64,000 nt of DNA from an uncultured Dermabacter sp. (GTDB lineage: Bacteria; Actinomycetota; Actinomycetes; Actinomycetales; Dermabacteraceae). A model generated the notes under the pieces. That model was not told the origin of the DNA. It ran no database searches and saw nothing but the letters and a program-made list of their open reading frames with translations. Of the stretch, positions 8,013 through 16,297 are shown piece by piece (position 1 is the stretch's first letter; each line of letters opens with the position of its first letter). The stretch covers positions 211,253-275,252 of the forward strand of contig CAMXWV010000003.1 of the NCBI GenBank assembly GCA_947252755.1, given 5' to 3'. The position numbers were made by a program, and so were the translations under genes.

Positions 8013-8611
8013 GCTCGATCAAGCTCCACGGAGAAGTGCGCGCGCAGTGAGTGCGGATCCTCGCCGATCTCCTGCAGCCACATCAGGCGCGATCCGATCA
8101 TGCCGAACATGCGCGTGGCGAACGTGGTGGCATCCAGCCGGTGGGGGTGCGGCGCTTCTTCAGCGGCCAGCTGCAGACGCGGCCCCCGCACCTCGCCGAG
8201 CCAGGTTTCGCCGCCCTCGATCTCCAGCGAAACCCCGTGCGAGACGAAGCTTTCGGGTGAGCCGGGCTGCGCCGCGTTCGCCCGGGCCAGATCCTGGCCG
8301 GGCAGGGGACCGCTGGTGCGGAAGCGGCCCCGCTCCTTCAGCAGCAGTTCCCGCACCACCGAACCCGGATCCACCGGCTCATCCTCGCGGCCTGGCACGG
8401 GCGCGGGCAGCTCCAGCACCCAGGTCTGCATGAACCAGGCGAGCTGCGGGGATCCGTCATGGCTGATGCTCAGCCGCTGTTCGATCCGACGGCCGGTCTC
8501 ACCGCCGTCTGCGCCGAGCAGCTGAATCGCACCGGTGCCCTGCCAGTCCCCCACCAGGAATGCGAGCGGGAACAGGTCAGGGTGCAGGGTCTCATCAAGG
8601 ATGAACGCCAT
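8009..8611 (-). CDS. FABP-family / nitrobindin-like haem-binding protein
   Basis: 200 residues, a ten-stranded beta-barrel protein of the THAP4/nitrobindin type. The first strand carries FLVGDWQGTGAIQL, the GxWxGxG motif of the family. I chose the ATG at 8611 because it has an AGGGGG ribosome site about five bases upstream and starts just before the conserved barrel; a longer in-frame extension would run back through the 36-residue gene. Nitrobindins bind ferric haem and scavenge NO or peroxynitrite; that activity is inferred from the family. It lies between the small membrane peptide gene and ygfZ. Confidence 0.75.
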   Translation of the reverse strand: MAFILDETLHPDLFPLAFLVGDWQGTGAIQLLGADGGETGRRIEQRLSISHDGSPQLAWFMQTWVLELPAPVPGREDEPVDPGSVVRELLLKERGRFRTSGPLPGQDLARANAAQPGSPESFVSHGVSLEIEGGETWLGEVRGPRLQLAAEEAPHPHRLDATTFATRMFGMIGSRLMWLQEIGEDPHSLRAHFSVELDRA

Positions 8612-8621
8612 AGAGCCCCCT

Positions 8622-8732
8622 TCAGCGGGCGCGGCCGAACAGGCGGGAGATGACCACGTACGCGAAGCCCGCGGTTCCCACTCCCACAAGACCGGAGAGA
8701 ACCAGGAAGATGATGGAGATCAGGTTGTCCAT
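8622..8732 (-). CDS. 36-residue single-pass membrane peptide
   Basis: A short frame from ATG 8732 to TGA 8622. The product begins MDNLISIIFLVLSGLVGVG, continues TAGFAYVVISRLF and ends GRAR, giving one hydrophobic helix of about 24 residues with a positively charged C-terminus, so it is probably N-out/C-in. TAGACT lies seven bases before the ATG (8745-8740), a leaderless promoter of the type used by larger genes here. The stop is ten bases upstream of the nitrobindin-like start, whose ribosome site overlaps its last codons. It therefore heads the operon 8732-5474. No family recognised; a regulatory leader peptide is the alternative. Confidence 0.6.
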   Translation of the reverse strand: MDNLISIIFLVLSGLVGVGTAGFAYVVISRLFGRAR

Positions 8733-8739
8733 GCGGCCA

Positions 8740-8745
8740 AGTCTA
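8740..8745 (-). promoter_or_regulatory. -10 of the 8732-5474 operon
   Basis: TAGACT on the minus strand seven bases before the ATG at 8732, consistent with a leaderless transcript. Confidence 0.5.
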
Positions 8746-8809
8746 CGAGGGTGAGCGCAGCGGCGCGCTCATATCCGCTGCCAGCGGAGCGGACCGGTCT
8801 GTGCGGGGT

Positions 8810-9589
8810 TCACGCACCGGTGAGGACTGGCACGCCGATGCGAACGAACAGCATGGCGGCCACACCGGTGATCGCCAGCGGCACCGCGCCCACGGCGAAG
8901 AAGCCGGGTGCGTCGAACGCCGCGATCACCCGCGCCAGCAGGTAGTAGGCGCTCAAGGAGATGCCGGCGATGGCCAGGCCGAAGCCGAAGCTCATCAGGG
9001 CGCCCAGCACTCCGAGGCCGAGCAGGAATGCGATCCCAGCGCACGCCAGCGCCCCCGAAACCAGGGTGAGCGGGATACGGGAGGCACCCGAGCCCGGCAG
9101 GCAGAGGGTGACCATTGCCGCAGCCAACCCCATCGTGATGGCGGTGAGCAGACTGAGTCCGCTGGCGCCGGCGGTATGGGCAACGGCTGATGCCTGCAGC
9201 CAGGACACGGCGAGCACACTGAACAGGGAGCCGGTGACGGTTCCGGACAGGGACAGGGTGAGTCTGGTGCGGGAGGGGCGCAGCATCTCCCGCAGGATCG
9301 CTAAGAAGAATGCGGTGGCCATCACCATGGCGATCGGCACTTCCAGGTTGAGCGCCTGGTTGAGGAGCGTGCCCACCGCGAGCGCCCCCAGACCTGAGGC
9401 GCCGATGATCAGCGAGGCGGAGCGGGGAGCGGGGAGGTCCAGCAGCCGGGGCCAGCCGATAGCGAGCAGCAGCACGATCAGGATGATCGCGCCGATGAGC
9501 ACATACTCGCTCCATGCGCCCGCGATCGTGGAGATCGACAGAAGCAGCGCCAGGGCGCCTCCAAGCGGCGCCCGAACCTGCTGAATCAT
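8810..9589 (-). CDS. Polytopic membrane protein of unknown function
   Basis: 259 residues with roughly eight hydrophobic helices and almost no soluble loops. One longer charged loop, LREMLRPSRTRLTLS, falls near the middle. I recognise no transporter signature. The ATG at 9589 has a purine-rich GGCAGGCACGG stretch just upstream. It is divergent from mshD, with only about 70 bases between the starts, so the two may share regulation. Function cannot be assigned. Confidence 0.65.
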   Translation of the reverse strand: MIQQVRAPLGGALALLLSISTIAGAWSEYVLIGAIILIVLLLAIGWPRLLDLPAPRSASLIIGASGLGALAVGTLLNQALNLEVPIAMVMATAFFLAILREMLRPSRTRLTLSLSGTVTGSLFSVLAVSWLQASAVAHTAGASGLSLLTAITMGLAAAMVTLCLPGSGASRIPLTLVSGALACAGIAFLLGLGVLGALMSFGFGLAIAGISLSAYYLLARVIAAFDAPGFFAVGAVPLAITGVAAMLFVRIGVPVLTGA

Positions 9590-9620
9590 CCGTGCCTGCC
9601 GTTCGGTCGGGGGTGGTCGT

Positions 9621-9626
9621 TACAGT
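9621..9626 (+). promoter_or_regulatory. -10 of mshD
   Basis: TACAGT, with a start of transcription expected near 9633. This argues against an upstream in-frame TTG at 9626 as the translation start, because that codon overlaps the hexamer. Confidence 0.45.
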
Positions 9627-9658
9627 TGAGTGTAGAGCCGGAGAATGCAGGAGCGCAC

Positions 9659-10672
9659 ATGATCACCACCAGCAGCACGCTCAGCAGCGAGCAGGCAGAG
9701 CGGATTCTCACCCTGGCGGAGACTGCCTCCCGCGTGGATGGGGACCTGGCGCTGGATGAGGCTGCCCGCCTGGCGCTGCGCGCTCAGCAGGCGAGCTTTG
9801 GGTGCACGCACCTGCTCGCCGCTGCAGCCGAGGCCGGCACCGGTCCGGACGGCCTGGCGGGCTATGCGAGCGTGCTGCCGGACGGCACCGTGCAGGGTGT
9901 TGTTGACCCGGCCGAGCGCGGTCGGGGGATCGGATCAGCTCTGCTGCAGGCTGCGCAGGAGGCTGCTCGCTCTGCCGGTGTTCAGCCCGCGGTATGGGTG
10001 CACGGCGATCTGCCGGACTCCCTCGGCTTCCTGATGCGCCGCGGCTTTGAGCCGACGCGATCACTGCTGGTGATGACCGCACCCATCACTGCGCCGGCCC
10101 CCGGAGAACAGGCAGCCGGAGAACAGGCAGCCGGCGGATCCGTCACGATCCGCCGATTCGACTCCTCACCTGGGGATCTGGATCAGCTGCAGCAGGTCAA
10201 TGCGCGCGCGTTCGCCGAGCACCCAGAGCAGGGGCAGCTCACCCGCGATGATCTCCGTCAGCGCATGGACGAGGACTGGTTTCAGCCCGAGGACCTGTTC
10301 GTGGCGGAGGATCCGAATGGCCGGATGCTGGGCTTTGCGTGGCTGAAGCGCGCCGGTGGCACGTCCGAGCTGTATGTGCTCGGCGTGGACCCGGATGCGC
10401 AGGGTTCCGGGCTGGGCGCGGCACTGCTCACCCGGGCGCTGGCGCACCTCGCTGAGCTGGGCGAGGTGGCCGTGGAGCTGTACGTGGACGGGGACAACAC
10501 CGCGGCCGTGCGGCTCTATGAGAAGCAGGGATTCGCAGTCACCGCTCATCACACGCAGCTGCGCCCGGTCGAACACCCTGGCGGTGTCGGCCTTCAGAAC
10601 CGTGCTGAACCGGGCGCGGAGTCAGCCGCCTGGGACTCTGAGACCGATGCGCGCGCCGGTGATGCCGGATGA
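9659..10672 (+). CDS. mshD: Mycothiol synthase (double GNAT acetyltransferase)
   Basis: 337 residues with two GNAT domains (about 1-145 and 165-310), as in MshD. The acetyl-CoA loop of the first reads GVVDPAERGRGIGSALL and of the second LGVDPDAQGSGLGAALL. MshD acetylates the cysteine of Cys-GlcN-Ins to give mycothiol, the main low-molecular-weight thiol of actinobacteria. The ATG at 9659 has AGGAG five bases upstream. The inter-domain linker holds an exact 15-base tandem repeat (10101-10130) giving GEQAA twice. The pathway genes mshB and mshA are about 43 kb away in the window. The downstream Nudix gene overlaps its end. Confidence 0.85.
   Translation: MITTSSTLSSEQAERILTLAETASRVDGDLALDEAARLALRAQQASFGCTHLLAAAAEAGTGPDGLAGYASVLPDGTVQGVVDPAERGRGIGSALLQAAQEAARSAGVQPAVWVHGDLPDSLGFLMRRGFEPTRSLLVMTAPITAPAPGEQAAGEQAAGGSVTIRRFDSSPGDLDQLQQVNARAFAEHPEQGQLTRDDLRQRMDEDWFQPEDLFVAEDPNGRMLGFAWLKRAGGTSELYVLGVDPDAQGSGLGAALLTRALAHLAELGEVAVELYVDGDNTAAVRLYEKQGFAVTAHHTQLRPVEHPGGVGLQNRAEPGAESAAWDSETDARAGDAG
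10101..10130 (+). repeat. 15-base tandem repeat in the mshD linker
   Basis: CCGGAGAACAGGCAG occurs twice without interruption (10101-10115, 10116-10130), adding five residues to the linker between the GNAT domains. In-frame slippage is the likely origin. Confidence 0.9.
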
Positions 10673-11645
10673 TGGTGATGGCATCACACAGACCCACGGA
10701 CCGAAAGTGAGCTCAGTGGCTTCGAAGATCGTGCTGGCGGCGGGAGCGCTGCTATGGCAGATGAACGACGGCATCCCCGAGGTGCTGCTTGTTCACCGGC
10801 CCTCCCATGACGACTGGTCCATCCCCAAGGGAAAGCTCGACCGCCGAGAAACCTTTCCCGGTGCTGCCGTGCGCGAAGTGGAAGAGGAGACCGGGTACGC
10901 GATCCGGCTCCATCGACCGCTGCCCAGCGCGCAGTACCCGCTCGGCTCTGCGGATAAGCTCGTCCACTACTGGGTGGCCACGGTGCGGTCCCGGCGGCGT
11001 GCCGGACCGGTCAACAAGCGCGAAGTGGACAAGGTGCGCTGGTTCCCGATTGAGAAGGCGCTGAAGCGGGTCACCATGGAGCATGACCGGAAGATCATCG
11101 AGGTGTTCGCAAAGTACCAGGCCCGGGGAGAGCACGTGACGTCGCCGCTGATCGTGCTGCGCCACTGCGCGGCCGTCTCCCGCTCCAAATGGCGAAGCGG
11201 GGATGAGATGAGCCGTCCGCTCGCCAAGAAGGGCCGCCGTCAGGCAGCTGAGCTGCCGCCCCTGCTCGGCGCGTTTCACCCCACGGCGATCGTCTCCTCG
11301 CCCTGGCAGCGCACCCTGGACTCCGTGATGCCGTTTGCGGACGCCGCCGGCCTGGATGTAGTGGTGAAGCCGCAGCTGACCGAGTCCGCCCATGGGGAGC
11401 GGCCGTCCGGCACCGCTGCCGTGATGTCCCGGATCATCGATCAGGCGCGGCCCACTCTGATCTGCACCCACCGGCCCGTTCTGCGGACGGTGTTCCAGGT
11501 GCTGCGGGACGCGTCGGCGCCTACCGTGATCGACGGGTTCCCCTCCGAGGACCCGTTCCTGCAGCCTGGCGAAATGTTTGTGGCCCATGTAACAGACGCC
11601 GGTCACGTTGTTGCAACGGAGAAGCATCTCGTTCCACCTCGTTGA
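10662..11645 (+). CDS. MutT1-like Nudix hydrolase with C-terminal histidine-phosphatase domain
   Basis: 327 residues. The Nudix box (GKLDRRETFPGAAVREVEEE, then TGY) sits in the first domain and a phosphoglycerate-mutase-like domain follows residue 155. This two-domain order is that of mycobacterial MutT1, which hydrolyses 8-oxo-dGTP and diadenosine polyphosphates. The phosphatase start reads VLRHCAAVSRSKW: RHC where RHG or RHA is usual, so activity of that domain is uncertain. The ATG at 10662 overlaps mshD by 11 bases; GTG 10707 is an alternative start giving an N-terminus closer to MutT1. Role: nucleotide-pool sanitation in the cytoplasm. Confidence 0.8.
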   Translation: MPDDGDGITQTHGPKVSSVASKIVLAAGALLWQMNDGIPEVLLVHRPSHDDWSIPKGKLDRRETFPGAAVREVEEETGYAIRLHRPLPSAQYPLGSADKLVHYWVATVRSRRRAGPVNKREVDKVRWFPIEKALKRVTMEHDRKIIEVFAKYQARGEHVTSPLIVLRHCAAVSRSKWRSGDEMSRPLAKKGRRQAAELPPLLGAFHPTAIVSSPWQRTLDSVMPFADAAGLDVVVKPQLTESAHGERPSGTAAVMSRIIDQARPTLICTHRPVLRTVFQVLRDASAPTVIDGFPSEDPFLQPGEMFVAHVTDAGHVVATEKHLVPPR

Positions 11646-11651
11646 TCCACT

Positions 11652-11706
11652 GTTCACTTCGCGTTCACCATCGGTTGGCGAGCAGGCAAGGTGTGCTCCC
11701 TAGCGT
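11652..11706 (+). promoter_or_regulatory. PHO box and -10 of the pst operon
   Basis: GTTCACT (11652-11658) and GTTCACC (11663-11669) form a direct repeat with 11-base periodicity, the pattern bound by PhoP of the PhoR-PhoP system in actinomycetes. TAGCGT at 11701-11706 is a likely -10. The boxes lie upstream of the expected -35, consistent with activation on phosphate limitation. No phoP gene is in the window. Confidence 0.75.
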
Positions 11707-11762
11707 GAGGAGCGTCCCCGCATCCCCTAGCCGGGCGCCGTGCCCGGAAAGGACATCACGAC

Positions 11763-12869
11763 GTGAACGCACTCTCCCGCAAGTTCGCAGCGGCCGCATC
11801 CGTTGCCGGTCTCCTCGCTCTGGCCGCCTGTGGCTCTGACGGCGGCAAGTCCATCGACTCCGGCTCGGACAACGGCGGCGCCGCAAACGCCACCGGCACC
11901 ATCGCCGGTGCCGGCGCATCCGCTCAGGAGTCCGCACAGGGCGCATGGTTCAACGGCTTCATGGCTCAGAACCCCGGCTCCAAGGTCACCTACGACTCCG
12001 TGGGCTCCGGCAAGGGCCGTGAGCAGTTCCTGTCCGGTGCCACCGACTTCGCCGGCACCGATGACTACCTCGATGAGGAGGAGCTGAAGGCCTCCGAGAA
12101 GCGCTGCGCCGGCGGCACCGCCCTCGACGTGCCGGTGTATGTGTCGCCGATCGCGGTGGTCTACAAGCTGGACGGCGTGGAGGACCTGCAGCTGTCCCCG
12201 GAGGTGCTCGCGGGCATCTTCTCCGGAACCATCACCAAGTGGAATGATCCGAAGATCCAGGCGGACAACCCAGATGCCCAGCTGCCGGATCTCACCATCG
12301 TTCCGGTGCACCGCTCGGACAAGTCCGGCACCACCGGCAACTTCACTGACTACCTGTCCCAGGCCGCTCCGAACGAGTGGACCCACGGCCACATCGATGA
12401 GTGGTTCGAGTCCGGCGGCCAGTCAGGTGACGGCACCACCGGCATGATGACCGCGGTCACCTCCGGCAACGGCACCATCGGCTACGCGGATGCGTCGAAG
12501 GCCAAGGGTGCGAGCGTGGCAAAGCTGAAGGTGGGCGAGGAATGGGTGGAGGTGTCCCCGGAGGGCGCAGCCAAGGCGGTTGAGGTCTCCGACGTGGCCG
12601 AGGGCCGCCCCGAGGGCGACCTTGCGCTGGAGATCGACCGCACCACCACCGAGTCCGGCGCCTACCCGCTGGTGCTCGTCTCCTACCTGGCAGTGTGCGA
12701 CACCTATGACACCGCTGAGAAGGCCGACACGGTCAAGGCCTACGCCTCCTACATCATCAGCGAACAGGGTCAGCAGGATGCCGCGCAGGCAGCCGGCTCC
12801 GCACCGCTGTCTGAGCAGATGCGCAAGGACGCTCAGGCATCCATCGACACCATCAAGGCGAAGGGCTGA
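11763..12869 (+). CDS. pstS: Phosphate ABC transporter substrate-binding lipoprotein
   Basis: 368 residues. A lipoprotein signal peptide ends in LAAC with Cys23 as the lipidated residue. The mature protein has the PstS pattern: GAGASAQESAQGAWFNGF at the first phosphate-binding loop, DSVGSGKGREQF, and HRSDKSGTTGNFTDYL as the conserved ligand loop. The GTG start at 11763 has GGAAAGGA nine bases upstream. It captures phosphate outside the membrane and delivers it to PstCA. It is first in pstSCAB and lies behind a PHO box. Confidence 0.95.
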   Translation: MNALSRKFAAAASVAGLLALAACGSDGGKSIDSGSDNGGAANATGTIAGAGASAQESAQGAWFNGFMAQNPGSKVTYDSVGSGKGREQFLSGATDFAGTDDYLDEEELKASEKRCAGGTALDVPVYVSPIAVVYKLDGVEDLQLSPEVLAGIFSGTITKWNDPKIQADNPDAQLPDLTIVPVHRSDKSGTTGNFTDYLSQAAPNEWTHGHIDEWFESGGQSGDGTTGMMTAVTSGNGTIGYADASKAKGASVAKLKVGEEWVEVSPEGAAKAVEVSDVAEGRPEGDLALEIDRTTTESGAYPLVLVSYLAVCDTYDTAEKADTVKAYASYIISEQGQQDAAQAAGSAPLSEQMRKDAQASIDTIKAKG

Positions 12870-12877
12870 GGTCAGCT

Positions 12878-13822
12878 ATGACCACCCACTCCACCGGGAT
12901 GAAGCGCCGAACCCGCCCTGGCGACGCGGTCTTCGCATCGCTCAGCGTAGGCTCCGGCTTCATCATCTTCCTGACGCTCGCTGCGGTGTTCCTGTTCCTG
13001 CTCGCCCAGAGCTGGGACGCGATCAAAGCCTCCACTGAGGTGGCCGGCGGTGCCGGTCAGTTCTCCCTCCTGGAGTTCGTGGGGCCGCTGGTGTACGGCA
13101 CCGTGCTCGCCGCAGTTCTGGCGCTGGCGATGGCGGTCCCGGTGGCGGTGGGCATCGCCCTGTTCATCTCCCACTACGCTCCCCGCGCGCTCGCCACCCC
13201 CATCGGGTACGTGGTGGACCTGCTCGCCGCTGTTCCATCCGTGGTGTTCGGCCTGTGGGGCGGGGTGTGGCTGGTGCCGAAGCTGGAGCCCGCGTTCCGC
13301 TTCCTGCACGAGAGCATCTTCACCCGCTTCATCCCCCTGTTCGGCGGCACCGAGCAGGAAGTCAGCAGCCCGATGCGGAACATCTTCGCCGCCGCCGTGG
13401 TGCTGGCAGTGATGATCCTGCCGATCATCACCGCGGTCAGCCGCGAGGTGTTCCTGCAGACTCCGCGGCTGGATGAGGAGGCGGCGCTTGCGCTCGGCGC
13501 CACCCGATTCGAGATGATCCGCATGGTGGTGCTTCCCTTCGGCCGCTCCGGCGTGGTCTCCGCCTCCATGCTCGGCCTGGGCCGAGCACTCGGTGAGACC
13601 ATGGCGGTGCTCATGGTGATGGCCCCCGGCCTCACCTACAGCCTCCACATCCTGGCAGTGGGCCAACACTCCACGATTGCGGCGTACATCGCCTCGCAGA
13701 ATGCTGAATCCACCGGTATCGACATGTCGAAGCTGATCTTCGCCGGTCTGGTGCTGTTCGTCATCACCTTCATCATCAACGCCATTGCGCGCGGCATCGT
13801 CTCCCGCGCCGCGAAGAAGTAA
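12878..13822 (+). CDS. pstC: Phosphate ABC transporter permease PstC
   Basis: 314 residues with six membrane helices. The binding-protein-dependent permease EAA loop appears as DEEAALALGATRFEMIRMVV. The ATG at 12878 has GAGGT five bases upstream and begins eight bases after pstS. PstC pairs with PstA to form the membrane channel for phosphate driven by PstB. Confidence 0.95.
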   Translation: MTTHSTGMKRRTRPGDAVFASLSVGSGFIIFLTLAAVFLFLLAQSWDAIKASTEVAGGAGQFSLLEFVGPLVYGTVLAAVLALAMAVPVAVGIALFISHYAPRALATPIGYVVDLLAAVPSVVFGLWGGVWLVPKLEPAFRFLHESIFTRFIPLFGGTEQEVSSPMRNIFAAAVVLAVMILPIITAVSREVFLQTPRLDEEAALALGATRFEMIRMVVLPFGRSGVVSASMLGLGRALGETMAVLMVMAPGLTYSLHILAVGQHSTIAAYIASQNAESTGIDMSKLIFAGLVLFVITFIINAIARGIVSRAAKK

Positions 13823-13831
13823 GGGCAGGCC

Positions 13832-15118
13832 ATGTCTCTGATCACCACCAGTGAGCCGAAGCGCCGCGCCCGCAGCCGCAGCGGCGAAGAACTGCTCTCC
13901 CCCCGCGACCAGCACCCCACACCCTGGGGACCGGGCTCCGGTGCCGGGCCCGGCACCAGTGAGCGGCGACTGCCCTGGTACCACTTGCTGCTCACCGGCG
14001 CGGCGGCGCTCGCGGCGTCCGTGCTTCTGCTGGCAGCGGCCCAGGGCGTGGTCAGCCTGCTGCCGGAGGAGGATGCGGTCAACATCGTGGGGCGTGACTT
14101 CTCCCCGCTGAACCTCACCGCCGTGGTGCTGCTCGGCTTCGTGCTGCACCTCCTCATCACCTATGTGTACTCCCGGGTCCGTGAAGGCCGCCGCTGGGCG
14201 GCCGACCGGGTAGCCACCCTGGTGGTGGTGGGCGCGTTCGTGCTGGCGATGACCCCGCTGGTGTCCCTGCTGACCGAGGTTCTTGCCCGCGGCCTGCCGC
14301 GCCTGCTCACCCCGGGCTTCCTGACCGGGGACATGCAGGGCTTCAACGGCGGAGCTGACGGCGGCGGCATCTTCCACGCGATCATGGGCACGGTGCTGAT
14401 CACGGCGGGTGCGTCGGTCATCTCCATTCCGATCGGCCTGCTCACCGCGGTGTTCCTCGTGGAGTACGCGAAGACCGGTGTGCTGCGCTGGATCGGCCGT
14501 GGCGTCACCTTCCTGGTGGACGTCATGACCGGCATCCCTTCGATTGTGGCGGGTCTGTTCGCACTCGCCCTGTTCATCACCCTTACGCAGGAGGATGGCA
14601 TCCGCAACGGCCTGATGGGCTCAGTGGCGCTGTCCCTGCTGATGATCCCCACCGTGGTGCGCTCCAGTGAGGAAATGATCCGCCTGGTGCCGCATGACCT
14701 GCGCGAAGCTGCGCTTGCGCTCGGTGTGCCACGTTGGCTGGTGATCATCCGCGTGGTGCTGCGCACCGCTGTGGCGGGCCTGTCCACCGCGGTCACCCTC
14801 GCGATCGCCCGTGTGATCGGTGAGACCGCACCGCTGATCTTCACGGTGGGCGGCCTGGAGTTCTTGAACATGAAGCTCACCGACGGTCGCATGTCCGCGC
14901 TTCCGCTGCTGATCAACCAGCAGTACCGCGCCGGCGAGGCGCCCTGCCCTTCCGACACGGTCATCAACTACTTCACCCGGGCCGAATACGCGTGCAACGC
15001 GGGCATCAACTATGAGCGTGCCTGGGCCACGGCGTTGACCCTGATCATCCTGGTCATGGTGCTGAACATCGTCGCCCGGCTGATCTCCTACTATTTCGCT
15101 CCGAAGACGAGCCGCTGA
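13832..15118 (+). CDS. pstA: Phosphate ABC transporter permease PstA (long form)
   Basis: 428 residues. The last 290 or so are a standard PstA with six helices and an EAA loop (LREAALALGVPRWLVIIRVV). In front is an extension of about 130 residues: a basic, Pro/Gly-rich soluble stretch and extra hydrophobic helices (YHLLLTGAAALAASVLLLA and LTAVVLLGFVLHLLITYVY). PstA proteins are commonly near 300 residues, so this is a lengthened version; I see no shorter start with a good ribosome site before the conserved region. Third gene of the pst operon. Confidence 0.92.
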   Translation: MSLITTSEPKRRARSRSGEELLSPRDQHPTPWGPGSGAGPGTSERRLPWYHLLLTGAAALAASVLLLAAAQGVVSLLPEEDAVNIVGRDFSPLNLTAVVLLGFVLHLLITYVYSRVREGRRWAADRVATLVVVGAFVLAMTPLVSLLTEVLARGLPRLLTPGFLTGDMQGFNGGADGGGIFHAIMGTVLITAGASVISIPIGLLTAVFLVEYAKTGVLRWIGRGVTFLVDVMTGIPSIVAGLFALALFITLTQEDGIRNGLMGSVALSLLMIPTVVRSSEEMIRLVPHDLREAALALGVPRWLVIIRVVLRTAVAGLSTAVTLAIARVIGETAPLIFTVGGLEFLNMKLTDGRMSALPLLINQQYRAGEAPCPSDTVINYFTRAEYACNAGINYERAWATALTLIILVMVLNIVARLISYYFAPKTSR

Positions 15119-15129
15119 AAGGCCACCCG

Positions 15130-15909
15130 ATGAACCAGCCCATTGAGATCGAAAACCTGAACGTCTTCTACGGGGACTTCCTCGCCGTGCAGGACGTGAC
15201 CATGACCATTGAGCCCAACAGCGTGACCGCGCTGATCGGCCCGTCCGGCTGCGGCAAATCCACCTTTCTGCGCACCCTCAACCGGATGCACGAGGTGATC
15301 CCCGGTGCACGCGCCGAGGGCACTGTCCGCATCGACGGCGCTGATATCTACGCGCCCGGTGTGGACCCGGTGAACGTACGCCGACGGGTGGGCATGGTGT
15401 TCCAGAAGCCCAATCCGTTCCCCACCATGAGCATCCGTGAGAACGTGCTCGCGGGAGTCACCCTGAACTCGAAACGCCTGCCGAAGGACACGGCGGATGA
15501 GGTGGTGGAGAAGTCGCTGCGCGGCGCGAACCTCTGGGAAGAGGTCAAGGACCGTTTGGATAAGCCGGGCGGCGGCCTCTCCGGCGGGCAGCAGCAGCGC
15601 CTGTGCATCGCCCGAACCATTGCGGTGAAGCCGGACGTGGTGCTGATGGATGAGCCCTGCTCCGCGCTCGACCCGATCTCCACGCTCGCCATCGAGGATC
15701 TGATCAATGAGCTCAAGCGGGATTACACGATCGTGATCGTCACCCACAACATGCAGCAGGCCACCCGGGTGAGCGATATGACCGGCTTCTTCAATATCGC
15801 CGGCACCGGCAAGCCGGGCAAGCTGGTTGAATACGGGGCCACCACGAAGATCTTCTCCTCCCCGGAGAATGAGCAGACCGCCGACTACGTGGGCGGACGC
15901 TTCGGCTGA
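15130..15909 (+). CDS. pstB: Phosphate ABC transporter ATPase PstB
   Basis: 259 residues, full length for PstB. It has Walker A GPSGCGKST, the Q-loop region MVFQKPNPFPTMSI, signature LSGGQQQRLCIARTI, Walker B VVLMDEPCSALDPIST and a switch His in IVTHNMQQA. It powers phosphate import through PstCA. A strong hairpin follows at 15918-15951. No phoU gene follows. Confidence 0.97.
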   Translation: MNQPIEIENLNVFYGDFLAVQDVTMTIEPNSVTALIGPSGCGKSTFLRTLNRMHEVIPGARAEGTVRIDGADIYAPGVDPVNVRRRVGMVFQKPNPFPTMSIRENVLAGVTLNSKRLPKDTADEVVEKSLRGANLWEEVKDRLDKPGGGLSGGQQQRLCIARTIAVKPDVVLMDEPCSALDPISTLAIEDLINELKRDYTIVIVTHNMQQATRVSDMTGFFNIAGTGKPGKLVEYGATTKIFSSPENEQTADYVGGRFG

Positions 15910-15917
15910 TCGCAGTG

Positions 15918-15951
15918 CGCGGCGTGGTGCCCAGATGGGGCTCACGCCGCG
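15918..15951 (+). terminator. Hairpin after pstB
   Basis: CGCGGCGTG (15918-15926) pairs perfectly with CACGCCGCG (15943-15951) around a 16-base loop, nine bases after the pstB stop. There is no T-run, as is common in high-GC actinobacteria. Confidence 0.6.
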
Positions 15952-15955
15952 TCTC

Positions 15956-15961
15956 TATCCT
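15956..15961 (+). promoter_or_regulatory. -10 of the rhodanese gene
   Basis: TATCCT six bases before the ATG at 15968, immediately downstream of the pst hairpin; consistent with a leaderless transcript. Confidence 0.5.
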
Positions 15962-15967
15962 GCTGGT

Positions 15968-16297
15968 ATGGACTTTGAGAGTGTGAACCCCGCAGACATC
16001 CCGGACGGTGCGCATCTGATCGATGTGCGCGAGCAGCAGGAATGGGATGCCGGCCACGCGCCGAATGCACAGCACCTGCCGGCCAGTGAGCTCATGGCGC
16101 GGCTGGATGAGCTGCCCGATGACGAGCAGAACCTGTTCATCGTGTGCCGCTCCGGCGGCCGCTCCCGGCAGGTGGTGCAGTGGCTCACCCAGAACGGGTT
16201 CGACGCGATCGACGTCACCGGCGGCATGGACGCATGGTTCATCGAGGACCTGCCGATGGTGAGCGAGGTCCCCGGTGCGCAGCCGCGAGTCCTGTGA
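15968..16297 (+). CDS. Single-domain rhodanese-like protein
   Basis: 109 residues, one rhodanese domain. The active-site loop reads VCRSGGRSRQ with catalytic Cys60, and LIDVREQQEWDAGHAPNA is the conserved N-terminal motif. Single-domain rhodaneses carry persulfide sulfur or act as cyanide/thiosulfate sulfurtransferases in the cytoplasm. The start at 15968 is set by TATCCT plus a six-base gap. The stop overlaps a GTG (GTGA) that could start the SDR gene, so the two are probably co-transcribed. Confidence 0.88.
   Translation: MDFESVNPADIPDGAHLIDVREQQEWDAGHAPNAQHLPASELMARLDELPDDEQNLFIVCRSGGRSRQVVQWLTQNGFDAIDVTGGMDAWFIEDLPMVSEVPGAQPRVL

Noticed and set aside
9626..9658. Upstream TTG start for mshD
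   Set aside because: The codon overlaps the TACAGT -10, and AGGAG is correctly placed for ATG 9659.
12872..14377. 501-codon open frame on the minus strand opposite pstC/pstA
   Set aside because: Its predicted protein is rich in His, Gln, Arg and Gly with no domain, typical of the antisense frame of a high-GC gene; the plus strand has clear permeases.
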